This document shows positions 9,239-18,929 of a stretch of 34,712 nucleotides of DNA, piece after piece. The translations under genes and the position numbers were made by a program. The notes under the pieces are model-generated. The model had not been told where the DNA came from and ran no database searches. It worked only from the letters and a program-made list of their open reading frames with translations. Every line of letters starts with the position of its first letter. Within the stretch, counting starts at the first letter, position 1. Origin of the DNA: Pseudomonadota bacterium (GTDB lineage Bacteria; Pseudomonadota; Gammaproteobacteria; Pseudomonadales; Halieaceae); assembly GCA_015222725.1 (NCBI GenBank), contig JADFVW010000024.1, positions 1-34,712 of the forward strand. Direction: 5' to 3'.

Positions 9239-9296
9239 ATACTCTAATTTGGAGTATTGGTAATTTTGTCTGGTGATAGTACTCCTATTCGGAGTA
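9239..9296. promoter_or_regulatory. Two tandem operator-like palindromes (putative PadR sites)
   Basis: ATACTCTAATTTGGAGTAT (9239-9257) and TACTCCTATTCGGAGTA (9280-9296) share inverted TACTC/GAGTA half sites; located between a divergent TonB receptor and a PadR gene. Confidence 0.6.
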
Positions 9297-9306
9297 TAGT
9301 CAAGTT

Positions 9307-9960
9307 ATGCCAACGCCCAAACCCCCAAAGTTGACACCAACTTCTTATGCCCTGCTCGGATTGCTCGCGCGTAAATCCCAGACGGCCTACGAGCTCAATG
9401 CCCAGATGCAGTACAGTTCGATTCGCGTGTACTGGCCCAGAGTAGAGAGCCATGTCTATACGGAGCCAAAAAAACTCCTGCGGCACGAATTGGTCATCCA
9501 GAGGCAGGAAAAACTGAATGGCCGCAATCGCACGCTCTATACGATTACCGCAAAGGGCAGAGAGGCACTGAAGCAGTGGCTGAGAAGTGACGATGAAGTA
9601 GAGCTGCGCATGCAGGCCGAGTTTATGTTGAAGCTGGTACTGGCCGACGGGGGGACCATGGCGGATGCGCGCCAGACACTGGAGAAATCCCTGCTCTGCA
9701 CACAAAACGACCTGAAGTTGGCCATTGCCGGTATCCAGGCAATTCTCTCCAACGGCAAGATTGAACAGGATGGTGCGCCGTATAACGGCATCATTATCAA
9801 CCTGATGGCCGACATATTGATTGCGCGCTATCGCTGGGGGAAATACGCCCTGAAGACAACCCAGGATGTGGACAATCAGATGTCGGCAGAAGAAAAAACA
9901 AAACTCGCGAAGTCTGCCTATGCCGACGCGCTGGCAAAAATGGAAGAAGCGCTACAATAA
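9307..9960 (+). CDS. PadR family transcriptional regulator
   Basis: 217 aa; LTPTSYALLGLLARKSQTAYELNAQMQYSSIRVYWPRVESHVYTEPKKLLRHELV...GRNRTLYTITAKGREAL. Confidence 0.9.
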   Translation: MPTPKPPKLTPTSYALLGLLARKSQTAYELNAQMQYSSIRVYWPRVESHVYTEPKKLLRHELVIQRQEKLNGRNRTLYTITAKGREALKQWLRSDDEVELRMQAEFMLKLVLADGGTMADARQTLEKSLLCTQNDLKLAIAGIQAILSNGKIEQDGAPYNGIIINLMADILIARYRWGKYALKTTQDVDNQMSAEEKTKLAKSAYADALAKMEEALQ

Positions 9961-9979
9961 TTGCGCTAGAATGCGCGGC

Positions 9980-10792
9980 ATGAAAAAACTACTACCCGCA
10001 CTACTTGCCTTGTCGCTGCTCCCGGCCTGCGTTAGCAGCCCCACGGGGCGCAGCCAGCTCATGCTCGTATCACCTGAATCGGCCATTGTCGAATCCCGCA
10101 AAGCCTATCTGAGCACCGTCAGCGACCTGGACAAACAGAATAAATTGGTCGACGACCCTCTATTAATGGACAAAGTACAGATCATCACCGGCAGGTTGGT
10201 CACCGAGGCCATCGCCCTGTACCCCCAGTCCGCCAACTGGGAGTGGAGCGTCGCCATTATCGATGACCCCGAAATGGTCAACGCCTGGTGTATGGCTGGC
10301 GGCAGAATGGCTGTGTACACCGGATTGTTCGAAAAACTCAAGCTGACGGATGATGAGTTTGCTCAGATTATGGGCCACGAGATATCCCATGCCCTGGCCA
10401 ATCACACCGCGGAACGCATGTCGCGGGCCATGGCAACCACACTGGCCGTGGTAGCACTGGGCATCGCATCCGACCACCCGGCGGCCACCATGGGCGCAGC
10501 GGCCATGGCGGCCAAAGTGGCGCTGGAGCTGCCCAATAGCCGCACCGCGGAATCCGAGGCCGATCGCATCGGTATCGAGCTCGCCACCAGGGCGGGATAT
10601 GATCCGTACGCTGCCGTCACACTGTGGCAGAAGATGGGGTCGCTGGGAGGCTCAAAACCCGCTGAATTCCTGAGTACTCACCCTGCACCCGAAAACAGGC
10701 AGGCCGCCCTCGCTGCCCTCACGCCGGAAATGCACAAACTCAACCCCCAGGGCGCACTGGCCGCAGTGCACCCGGTAAGCATAATTAAATAA
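9980..10792 (+). CDS. M48 family metallopeptidase, lipoprotein
   Basis: MKKLLPALLALSLLPACVSSPTGRSQL lipobox; HEISHALANHTAERMSR (HExxH). ORF track start 9866 overlaps the PadR gene; ATG 9980 (or 9971) preferred. Confidence 0.9.
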   Translation: MKKLLPALLALSLLPACVSSPTGRSQLMLVSPESAIVESRKAYLSTVSDLDKQNKLVDDPLLMDKVQIITGRLVTEAIALYPQSANWEWSVAIIDDPEMVNAWCMAGGRMAVYTGLFEKLKLTDDEFAQIMGHEISHALANHTAERMSRAMATTLAVVALGIASDHPAATMGAAAMAAKVALELPNSRTAESEADRIGIELATRAGYDPYAAVTLWQKMGSLGGSKPAEFLSTHPAPENRQAALAALTPEMHKLNPQGALAAVHPVSIIK

Positions 10793-10816
10793 ATAACCGA
10801 GCTAATCATCTACCGC

Positions 10817-11581
10817 TTATGTCGCAAACAGCTGGTAGCCTGCCAACTCTGGAACCTCTTTCATCAGCTTACGTTCAAGCTTTTGAACCTTCCGCATGCC
10901 ATCACACAGCTCCTCAGCGGTCTCCTCCAGTCCATCACTCATGGATTCCAGCTCCTCACCCATAAGATCCATGCGGTTACCGAAGCTCTCCATGCTCTCA
11001 TCGAAGTCCGAGTCAGAGGAAATCAGTGCCTTGCCGATCTCAATGAAAATCGAACCCAGGGAAGCCATTATGGCGTCCTCAATATCTTCACTGAACTCCT
11101 CGTCAAACGCGCCATCCAGGTCGTTGAGGGCGAAAACAGAAATTGAATAAACGCCGTCCTCAGCGCTGCTGCTGGCCTCGAATCGTTCCCGCGCACTAGC
11201 CAGTGCCTCGCCAGACTTGGCAACCGCCTCACTCTCCTCGCCAAAAGCCGCACTGAATGCAACCTTTAGTGATTTTTCTGCTACGGTCAGGGCGGTGGAC
11301 ACCAGTTCCATCCACTGTGGTACCAGGGCCGCTACCTCCCCCGCATATTCCTCGGCCAAAGCTCGTTGCTCGTCATCCAGTTCTACCGGTTCGCCCTTTA
11401 CCGACAGCCAGCCGCCCTGCCGAATTTCATAAATCGTCTCGGTCTGGTCGGAAACCCTAAGGGCCTTTGAGCTCACTTCAATATCGTATTGCAGGTCGAT
11501 AGTGCATTCACTGGCCGTGGCCAGCGCAGATATAAAAAGGCCAAAAACCAGGACGGTTAAATACTTCATTGCGTGCCTCAC
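10817..11581 (-). CDS. DUF2884/YggN-like periplasmic protein
   Basis: 254 aa; signal peptide, acidic helical domain ...EELCDGMRKVQKLERKLMKEVPELAGYQLF similar to YggN/DUF2884 proteins. Confidence 0.6.
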   Translation of the reverse strand: MRHAMKYLTVLVFGLFISALATASECTIDLQYDIEVSSKALRVSDQTETIYEIRQGGWLSVKGEPVELDDEQRALAEEYAGEVAALVPQWMELVSTALTVAEKSLKVAFSAAFGEESEAVAKSGEALASARERFEASSSAEDGVYSISVFALNDLDGAFDEEFSEDIEDAIMASLGSIFIEIGKALISSDSDFDESMESFGNRMDLMGEELESMSDGLEETAEELCDGMRKVQKLERKLMKEVPELAGYQLFAT

Positions 11582-11741
11582 TCGAGATTCTGAATAGGTG
11601 ATATGCTTAACTATAACACCATATCACAAATATACAAGCATTGAAGTCTGAACAAAGTTCCTCCAACAGTGTGGTGCCTGTTGGTTATTATCCAGCAATC
11701 AGTATAAGGTTGAGGCCGAACACATCGGGAGTATAAAAATA

Positions 11742-12122
11742 ATGACAATCGGATTAAAAATAGCATGCGGACTATATGCCGCACTCATGGCAATGCTGGG
11801 CGCGCGCTGGTGGTTCGCCTTTGATGGCATTGCGGCGGAGTGGCTGGTACAACCGCTGGCGGCACAAGGTGTCAACAATCTCATCGCCGACATGGGCGCT
11901 CTGTTCCTGGGTAGCGCCATTATGATTGCCCTGGGTCTCAGGCGCGGCCACTCGGTCTGGTTGCTCGCTACTGCATTGCTGATGGCAGTTGCTGCGGCGG
12001 GACGCTTATACGGCTTTGCGACACAGGGCTATATACCCGCAGTGCTGGTGCCGCTGGTAATTGAAATCGTTAGCTGCGCCCTGCTCATCGCTACCCACAG
12101 GCAGATGTCAGCAGAAAAGTGA
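11742..12122 (+). CDS. Small integral membrane protein (DUF4345-like)
   Basis: 126 aa with four hydrophobic segments; family assignment tentative. Confidence 0.6.
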   Translation: MTIGLKIACGLYAALMAMLGARWWFAFDGIAAEWLVQPLAAQGVNNLIADMGALFLGSAIMIALGLRRGHSVWLLATALLMAVAAAGRLYGFATQGYIPAVLVPLVIEIVSCALLIATHRQMSAEK

Positions 12123-12155
12123 ACATCGCCACCTGACGATGGCGCAGGTTTCCCC

Positions 12156-13325
12156 TTAAAGCCCACCCAGTACCTCTTCGGTGTGCTGACCCAGGGTGGG
12201 TGGTGGTTTTTTATACTCCACAGGCGTGCGGGACAATTTGATCGGGTTGCCCACTAGCTGCAACGCGGGGTTATGGGGGTGTGCCAGCTCAATCTGCATC
12301 TCCCGCGCCTGGATTTGTGGCTCTGCAAATACCTCAGCCACCGAATTGATAGGGCCCGCCGGCACTTTTACACCTTCCAGAATCGCCAGCCACTCGTCTT
12401 TGCCGCGCTCCAGCATCGGCCTTTGTAACAGGGGCACGAGCCTTTCCCGGTTCATTACGCGAGCCTGGTTGGTGGCATATCGCTCATCATCCGCCAGCTC
12501 AGGGCAACCCAGCACTTCGACAAAGCGGCGGAACTGGGCATCGTTGCCCACCGCGACGATCAAATGCCCATCGGATGCCACGAAACTCTGGTAGGGAACA
12601 ATATTAGGATGGGCATTGCCCAGCCGGGTCGGCACCATACCGCCCACCAGGTAGTTACTGGCCTGATTGGCCAGGGTTGCAGCTGTCACATCCAATAAAG
12701 CGAGATCGACAAACTGCCCCTGCCCCGAGCGGTCGCGTTCAGTCAATGCCGCGAGAATACCGATAGTGGCATACAGGCCGGTCATAATATCGGTGAGGGC
12801 GACACCCACCTTCTGTGGCCCCGCACCTTCGGCGCCATCCGGTTGCCCGGTGACACTCATCAAACCACCCATGGCCTGCACCAGAAAATCATAACCGGGC
12901 CTGTCTTTGTAGGGCCCGTTCTGGCCAAAGCCGGTAATCGAGCAATATACAAGACCCGGATTACGTGGGGCGAGAGATTCATAATCGATACCGAACTTGG
13001 CCGCACCGCCCACCTTGAAGTTTTCCAGTACCACATCACACTGATCCGCCAGCTGGCGAATGGTCTCCTGTCCCTGCTCAGACTTCATGTCGATACAGAC
13101 CGATTGCTTGCCCCGGTTGGTACACAGGAAATAAGCAGATTCTTTCGTATCGTTACCGTCCTGGTCTTTCAAAAACGGGGGCCCCCAGCCGCGGGTATCA
13201 TCGCCCACACCCGGGCGCTCAATCTTGATCACTTCGGCACCCAGGTCGGCCAGAATCTGGCTGGCCCAGGGCCCCGCCAATACACGGGACAAATCCAGTA
13301 CTTTGATATGGGACAGCGCACCCAC
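12156..13325 (-). CDS. CaiB/BaiF family (family III) CoA-transferase, likely glutarate CoA-transferase
   Basis: 389 aa; MGALSHIKVLDLSRVLAGPWASQILADLGAEVIKIERPGVGDDTRGWGPPF; LVYCSITGFGQNGPYKDRPGYDFLVQAMGGLM; adjacent to gcdH. Confidence 0.9.
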   Translation of the reverse strand: MGALSHIKVLDLSRVLAGPWASQILADLGAEVIKIERPGVGDDTRGWGPPFLKDQDGNDTKESAYFLCTNRGKQSVCIDMKSEQGQETIRQLADQCDVVLENFKVGGAAKFGIDYESLAPRNPGLVYCSITGFGQNGPYKDRPGYDFLVQAMGGLMSVTGQPDGAEGAGPQKVGVALTDIMTGLYATIGILAALTERDRSGQGQFVDLALLDVTAATLANQASNYLVGGMVPTRLGNAHPNIVPYQSFVASDGHLIVAVGNDAQFRRFVEVLGCPELADDERYATNQARVMNRERLVPLLQRPMLERGKDEWLAILEGVKVPAGPINSVAEVFAEPQIQAREMQIELAHPHNPALQLVGNPIKLSRTPVEYKKPPPTLGQHTEEVLGGL

Positions 13326-13339
13326 AGCTTAACCCTCTT

Positions 13340-14533
13340 TTAGAAAGCCGGAATGTCAGTCTGGGTACGCCCCAGGATCAGGGCGTGGATATCGTGCGTA
13401 CCCTCGTAGGTGTTCACCACTTCCAGGTTCACCATGTGGCGCATGACCGGGTATTCATCGGAAATACCATTGCCTCCCATCATGTCCCTGGCCTGCCTTG
13501 CGATGTGCAGTGATTTACCGCAGGAGTTACGCTTGATCAGGGAAATCAATTCGGGGGAGATCTGTCCGGCATCCATGAGTACACCGGCGCGATGACAGGC
13601 CTGCAGGGCCAGGCTTATTTCAGTTTGCATGTCTGCCAGCTTGAGCTGAATCAGTTGATTGGCCGCCAGCGGCTTGCCGAACTGCTTGCGCTGCATCACA
13701 TAATCCAGAGCCGTATGCCAGCAGTTCTCCGCCGCACCCAAAGCACCCCAGGCGATGCCGTAGCGCGCGTTGTTGAGACAACCAAAGGGCCCTTTCAAAC
13801 CCTCTACATTGGGCATCAACTGCTCTTGTGGGACAAATACTTCGTCCATCACAATCTCACCGGTGATGGATGCACGCAGGGCGAGCTTGCCTTCAATCTT
13901 GGGCGCGCTCAGCCCCTTCATGCCTTTGTCGAGAATAAAGCCACGGATTTTCCCGTCGTCGGTTTTGGCCCACACCACAAAGACATCGGCGATGGGGCTG
14001 TTGGATATCCACATCTTTGCGCCGGACAAGCTATAGCCACCCTCCACGGTTTTCGCCCGGGTGACCATGCCACCGGGGTCTGAGCCATAGTCCGGCTCGG
14101 TCAGGCCAAAACAGCCTATCCACTCACCGGTTGCCAATTTGGGCAGATATTTTTCACGCTGGGCCTCGGTACCGTAGGCGTATATGGGATACATCACCAG
14201 GGAAGACTGTACGCTCAACATGGAACGGTAACCCGAATCTACCCGCTCTACTTCCCGCGCGACCAGGCCGTAGGAGATGTAATCCACCCCCGGGCAGCCA
14301 TAGCCATCGATGGTTGAACCCAGCAATCCCAGGGCGCCCATTTCGCGAAATAATTCGGGGTCGGTCTCCTCCTTACGAAAGGCATTTTGCACACGGGGAA
14401 GCAGCTTATCCTGAGCATACTGTTTGGCCGTATCGCGCACCATACGCTGCTCGTCGGTGAGTTGCTGCTCCAGCAGGAAGGGGTCCTGCCAGTCAATTTT
14501 TTTCCAACTTTTGCCTTTTGCCATGAGAGTCAT
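13340..14533 (-). CDS. gcdH: Glutaryl-CoA dehydrogenase
   Basis: 397 aa acyl-CoA dehydrogenase; [140 protein letters not shown]. Confidence 0.92.
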   Translation of the reverse strand: MTLMAKGKSWKKIDWQDPFLLEQQLTDEQRMVRDTAKQYAQDKLLPRVQNAFRKEETDPELFREMGALGLLGSTIDGYGCPGVDYISYGLVAREVERVDSGYRSMLSVQSSLVMYPIYAYGTEAQREKYLPKLATGEWIGCFGLTEPDYGSDPGGMVTRAKTVEGGYSLSGAKMWISNSPIADVFVVWAKTDDGKIRGFILDKGMKGLSAPKIEGKLALRASITGEIVMDEVFVPQEQLMPNVEGLKGPFGCLNNARYGIAWGALGAAENCWHTALDYVMQRKQFGKPLAANQLIQLKLADMQTEISLALQACHRAGVLMDAGQISPELISLIKRNSCGKSLHIARQARDMMGGNGISDEYPVMRHMVNLEVVNTYEGTHDIHALILGRTQTDIPAF

Positions 14534-14583
14534 CCAGTGTCGTCTATTTGGGAATCAGCAAAGTACCAAAATATGCATCATTA

Positions 14584-14621
14584 ATAAAATATATGTTTTA
14601 TATCTATTTAATATATTTTAT
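14584..14621. promoter_or_regulatory. AT-rich inverted repeat in gcdH/LysR divergent region
   Basis: ATAAAATATAT (14584-14594) / ATATATTTTAT (14611-14621), flanked by ATGCAT at 14573 and 14632; candidate LysR binding or promoter region. Confidence 0.35.
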
Positions 14622-14660
14622 ATATAGTTAGATGCATTGAGAATCTTCCGGAGAACAGAG

Positions 14661-15551
14661 TTGGATCTGCGTAAACTCGAAATCTTTATCGCTGTCGCCC
14701 AATTGAAGAGCTTCAGCCAGGCCGCACTCACGCTGCATATGGCACAGCCGGCGGTCAGTATCGCGGTGCGCAAATTGGAAGAGTCCCTTAATACCTACCT
14801 GTTTGACCGCAGTGGACGCAAGGTAGAATTGACTGCGGAGGGTCACAACCTGCTGGGCCGGGCACAGCATATATTGGCTGAAGTGGAAGACCTGGGCCGC
14901 TCCGTCGGCGCAATGAATGACCTGCTGCAGGGTGAGTTGGGCATAGCCTGCCCCTCTATGCTGGCCACCTACTTCCTGCCCGAACTGCTCAGCGAATTCC
15001 TGACCACCCACCCTGGCTTAAAGGCTTCAGTGACACAGGCCGGTACCACCCGTGTTGAACAGATGCTGCTGGATGATGAAATCGAGCTGGGGGTTACCAC
15101 CTTCCAGGACTCCCCCAATCTTGCGGACCTGGAGCTGGTTCCCCTGCTCAAGGAGCAAATGGTGCTTTGCGTCAGCAGTGATCACCTTTGGAGTCAGCGC
15201 CGGCGCATCAACATCAGTGACTTACAGGACTCCCCCATGGTGGTCTACGAAAGTGGCTATTTTATCCGCAGTAAGCTGGACCAACTCTGCGCAGAGCGCG
15301 CTGTGCAACCGGACTTTCGCATGCAGTCGAACTTCCTTCCCCTGCTGCTAAAAATGGTTAAGCAGGGCACGGGCAGCACTGTGGGGCTCAAAATAATGAG
15401 TGACGAAGAGCCGGGAATCGTGGGCATTCCCCTGTCACCCAGGACCGACGTCAGCATGGCCCTGGCCAAGCGCCGGGGTAGAACCATTTCCAGGGCAAAT
15501 CAGGCATTTCTGGATTGGGCAGCAACAATCCCGGATGAAGGGAATAAGTGA
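14661..15551 (+). CDS. LysR family transcriptional regulator (GcdR-like by context)
   Basis: LDLRKLEIFIAVAQLKSFSQAALTLHMAQPAVSIAVRKLEESLNTYLFDRSGRKVELTAEG; TTG 14661 preceded by GGAG; the track start 14637 is also TTG. Divergent from gcdH. Confidence 0.88.
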   Translation: MDLRKLEIFIAVAQLKSFSQAALTLHMAQPAVSIAVRKLEESLNTYLFDRSGRKVELTAEGHNLLGRAQHILAEVEDLGRSVGAMNDLLQGELGIACPSMLATYFLPELLSEFLTTHPGLKASVTQAGTTRVEQMLLDDEIELGVTTFQDSPNLADLELVPLLKEQMVLCVSSDHLWSQRRRINISDLQDSPMVVYESGYFIRSKLDQLCAERAVQPDFRMQSNFLPLLLKMVKQGTGSTVGLKIMSDEEPGIVGIPLSPRTDVSMALAKRRGRTISRANQAFLDWAATIPDEGNK

Positions 15552-15669
15552 GCAACAGAAGAAACTATAAAGAGAAGACAAGCCCAGGGAAAATCAGGTG
15601 TTTCTGTAATCGCTGGTTTTCATTTATGATAGTAGCTCCATCCCTCACCAAAAGACCATGTAACCACCG

Positions 15670-16503
15670 ATGCCCGTTCTAGAACAATTTAGCACTCAGT
15701 TAGCCGAACTGATACCGGCGATCGGGCACAGTGAGTTTCCCGAGAAGCTCATTGGCATGTTTAAACAACTGGTACCCATCGATGATGCGACCATACTTGT
15801 GTACCCAGGCACCGATTTGCCCATTGTCGAATATTTCGAAATTCCCGAGCCTTCCGAAATTTCCACCCTGGATATTTTTCTCAAGGGGCCCTTCCTGCTG
15901 GACCCCTACTACCTGGCCGTAACAAAAGACAAAAAGTTTGGTGTTTTCAGGATGCGTGAAATCGCCCCGACAGGCTTTAAAGACAGTGAATACTACAAGA
16001 CCTGGTATAAAAACTGCGGCTATCAGGACGAGTGTGGCTATCTTATTTCCATCAGCAAGTCGGGCTTTATAAACATTGCCCTGGGTAGAACAGAGACACG
16101 CACACCTTTTACCAAAAAACAGTTAAATGTACTGCAGGCAATCTGCCCAACCGTTGAAGCCCTGTGTCGGCAACACTGGGCCGAATCTGACACGGAGCCC
16201 GGCGGCATCAACCTGCGTGCTCAACTCAACTCGGCCCTGGACGCCTTTGGCAGCAGCATGTTGACAGACCGGGAAGCTCAGGTCATAAATCTGGTACTAC
16301 ACGGGCACAGCACCAAAACGGTGGCAGAAAAATTGTCCATATCGATGGAGACAGTAAAGCTGCATCGCAAACATGCTTACGCGAAGCTGGAGATCAGCTC
16401 CCAGGCAGAGCTCTTTTACCTTTTTATTGACTCGGTGATGAGCGCGAATGACTATGAGAGTGGCGATACTTTAATCGCCTATATGCAGCCCCCACCACGA
16501 TAA
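15670..16503 (+). CDS. LuxR-family (NarL/FixJ-type HTH) transcriptional regulator
   Basis: 277 aa; C-terminal LTDREAQVINLVLHGHSTKTVAEKLSISMETVKLHRKHAYAKLEISSQAELF; N-terminus of unassigned sensor type. Confidence 0.85.
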   Translation: MPVLEQFSTQLAELIPAIGHSEFPEKLIGMFKQLVPIDDATILVYPGTDLPIVEYFEIPEPSEISTLDIFLKGPFLLDPYYLAVTKDKKFGVFRMREIAPTGFKDSEYYKTWYKNCGYQDECGYLISISKSGFINIALGRTETRTPFTKKQLNVLQAICPTVEALCRQHWAESDTEPGGINLRAQLNSALDAFGSSMLTDREAQVINLVLHGHSTKTVAEKLSISMETVKLHRKHAYAKLEISSQAELFYLFIDSVMSANDYESGDTLIAYMQPPPR

Positions 16504-16511
16504 TTAATTTA

Positions 16512-17921
16512 CTAACATGTAAATCCCAAATTCATCATATCCAATAGCCTCAACCACAGGCCGCGTTTACCGTTATTGGCATCCGCCTTAACCAATGCCA
16601 GCTGAGTCAACCTGACGCCAATCCAGCGCATGGGCTCAGGCACCCAGGCCATGGGTTTTTTGGTGACAAACTTCATCTTAATAATATCGCTGGGTTGGTA
16701 GCCCAGAAGCTCTATGCCAATGCGAGCTCCAAAACGAGTGGCACCCACTCCCAGGCCAGTATAGCCCACTGACCAGGCAACCCTGCCATTATAGGTCACA
16801 CCGGGCACCATGCAGAAGCGGGTTGAAGTGGCGATGATTCCACTCCAGCGGTGACTGAACTTTACACCCTTGAGCTGCGGGAAGGTTTGAAAAAACTCAT
16901 GAGATAACTGCTCAAATCGCTCGGGTATATCTGCACATTCCGGGCCGGTGCCGCGATTAAAATAATAGCGAACGGCGCCGCCACCGCCCCAGGTAATTCG
17001 GTTATCCTGGGTGATTCGGTAGTAGTGAAACATATTGGCGTCATTGGACAGGGCATGGCGTGTTTTATGCCAACCTATGGAATCCAATTGCGCTTCGGTC
17101 AGGGGCTCTGTGGCCAGTTGATAATCCCATACTGGAACAATAGCTCTGCGAACTTTATACATCTTATTGTAAAAGCCATTGGTGGCCATCAGGATTTTGT
17201 CACTTTCAATAATGCCACCCTCGCAAAAAGCCTTCATGCGATTCTTGCCCAGCGGTTTGACTTCATCCAGTGCGGTGTTCTCAAAAATACGCACGCCAAG
17301 GTCGAGAATGGCCCGCTTCAGGCCCCAGCACAGGCGCGCGGGATCGACGATGCCATTGTGGCCATCGCGATACCACAGTCCCGCCAGAAACGTGGGCGAA
17401 TTAACCTGCGCCTGCATGGCATCCCGGTCAAACCACACTACATCTTTACCGGCTGCTTTTTCTTCCTGATAATCGGCTCGCAATTTGTCGACAGAACCCC
17501 AGTTGGTGGCCACCAAGGTTTCACCGACTTTCTCATAGCGCGCATCGATATTGTATCGCTCCAGAGTTGCCAGCAGCTCTTCAATATTTTTTTCACCCAA
17601 CTCGTAAAGGCGATCTGCTTCGCCGGGAAAATGATGGTCGGTGTTGGTTTCACCGTGGGCCAGACTGGAATTGAGGAAACCGCCGTTGCGACCGGATGCG
17701 CCATCGGCAACAAAGGTCTTTTCAATCAGGATAATGTCGGCATCGGGCTGGCGTTCTTTCGCCTGCAGGGCCGCCCACAAACCGGTGAAACCACCCCCGA
17801 CAATTAACAGCTCACAGCTCGCATCCCCCGAAAGTGCAGGAAGGGCTTCAGGCTTCAATTCCGAATCGTGCCATAGGGGGCAGTATTTCGATTCACTCAA
17901 TGCTTCTATATGTTGTTGCAT
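16512..17921 (-). CDS. FAD-dependent oxidoreductase (DAO family, gamma-glutamylputrescine oxidase-like)
   Basis: 469 aa; CELLIVGGGFTGLWAALQAKERQPDADIILIEKTFVADGASGRNGGF; C-terminal SVGYTGLGVGATRFGARIGIELL. Confidence 0.88.
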   Translation of the reverse strand: MQQHIEALSESKYCPLWHDSELKPEALPALSGDASCELLIVGGGFTGLWAALQAKERQPDADIILIEKTFVADGASGRNGGFLNSSLAHGETNTDHHFPGEADRLYELGEKNIEELLATLERYNIDARYEKVGETLVATNWGSVDKLRADYQEEKAAGKDVVWFDRDAMQAQVNSPTFLAGLWYRDGHNGIVDPARLCWGLKRAILDLGVRIFENTALDEVKPLGKNRMKAFCEGGIIESDKILMATNGFYNKMYKVRRAIVPVWDYQLATEPLTEAQLDSIGWHKTRHALSNDANMFHYYRITQDNRITWGGGGAVRYYFNRGTGPECADIPERFEQLSHEFFQTFPQLKGVKFSHRWSGIIATSTRFCMVPGVTYNGRVAWSVGYTGLGVGATRFGARIGIELLGYQPSDIIKMKFVTKKPMAWVPEPMRWIGVRLTQLALVKADANNGKRGLWLRLLDMMNLGFTC

Positions 17922-18082
17922 AGGCTTCTCAATTCGCTGACCCCCGACTCTTCATCTTCGTAGTACATATGGGTGTGTTGAACAGGTATTTCGGAGACAA
18001 ACATGTCCTGTCCCAGCGGATCCGGTACACGTCCAAACCCCTCGGGGTTTGCACTTAAGCTGACTATTTTCTTACTCGGCAT
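17906..18082 (-). pseudogene. Truncated cupin-domain protein N-terminus
   Basis: MPSKKIVSLSANPEGFGRVPDPLGQDMFVSEIPVQHTHMYYEDEESGV matches, from memory, the N-terminus of DUF861-like cupin proteins, but stops after ~40 aa with no cupin barrel. Confidence 0.5.
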
Positions 18083-18159
18083 AACCGTAACCCCCGATGA
18101 ATTTTTTCGCCTACGAGGTGCACGAAACACCTCCCAACTCTAATATGGCCGTGAACTAG

Positions 18160-18214
18160 AACATAAACCGAAGTATTATTCAACTTATATCCGAATAATA
18201 CTTCGGTTTATGTT
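18160..18214. promoter_or_regulatory. 22-bp perfect inverted repeat upstream of TetR gene (putative operator)
   Basis: AACATAAACCGAAGTATTATTC (18160-18181) / GAATAATACTTCGGTTTATGTT (18193-18214), 11-nt spacer. Confidence 0.75.
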
Positions 18215-18266
18215 TCGGTGGTTTTGGTCCATAATGCCCCCACTGAATTACGGCAGCCAAGTTAAA

Positions 18267-18917
18267 ATGACCAGAGCAGACATACTGGAGGGTCGCGGGA
18301 AAAACCCCACGGAAGCGCGCCGCAAACCGCTTCAAGCCAGGGCGCTGAAACGTCACGAGCAAATTCTGGACATCACGGCCGAGTTACTGGAAAAAGTTGG
18401 TGTCGATGATCTCACCACCATATTAATCGCTCGTAGCCTCAGTATTTCCGTTGGATCGCTATATCATTACTTCCCCAATAAAGTCGCCATCCTGTATGCC
18501 CTGTCTCAGCGCTGGCTGGATGAAATCACCCTGGCACTGGACGACATCGATGCAACCCTGGTCGACAATGAGAACCTGCAGGCGTTTACCGAGCACTGCA
18601 CAGATCGCCTGCTTATGGTGTATCGCCGCCAGAGGGGTATATTGCACCTGGTGCAGGCCATGTTTTCTATTCCTGAATTGCGAGAGCTGGACGAAGCCCA
18701 CGATAAATTCATGATCAATCGTTTTGCCAAAATGTTTACTCGCCTGGGTTTTGAGCTGGATCGCAGGGAGCTACAGCGTATTGCCCGGGTGTACCTTGAG
18801 TTGATCCATGCCATATCCATTGAAATCATTGGGGAAAAGGGCATGCGGGCCAGCAGAACCACCGATGACTTGAAGTTTATGGCTTACTCACTACTTTCCA
18901 GGTACCACACAAGCTGA
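18267..18917 (+). CDS. TetR family transcriptional regulator
   Basis: RHEQILDITAELLEKVGVDDLTTILIARSLSISVGSLYHYFPNKVAILYAL HTH; ATG 18267 preferred because the 18210 start lies inside the palindrome. Confidence 0.9.
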   Translation: MTRADILEGRGKNPTEARRKPLQARALKRHEQILDITAELLEKVGVDDLTTILIARSLSISVGSLYHYFPNKVAILYALSQRWLDEITLALDDIDATLVDNENLQAFTEHCTDRLLMVYRRQRGILHLVQAMFSIPELRELDEAHDKFMINRFAKMFTRLGFELDRRELQRIARVYLELIHAISIEIIGEKGMRASRTTDDLKFMAYSLLSRYHTS

Positions 18918-18929
18918 GGAAACAGCTCA

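Noticed and set aside
13592-14083. 163-aa plus-strand ORF (and 12843..13343 plus)
   Set aside because: Antisense to gcdH/CoA-transferase; shadow ORFs.
17025-17807. 260-aa plus-strand ORF
   Set aside because: Antisense to the FAD oxidoreductase; no domain signature.
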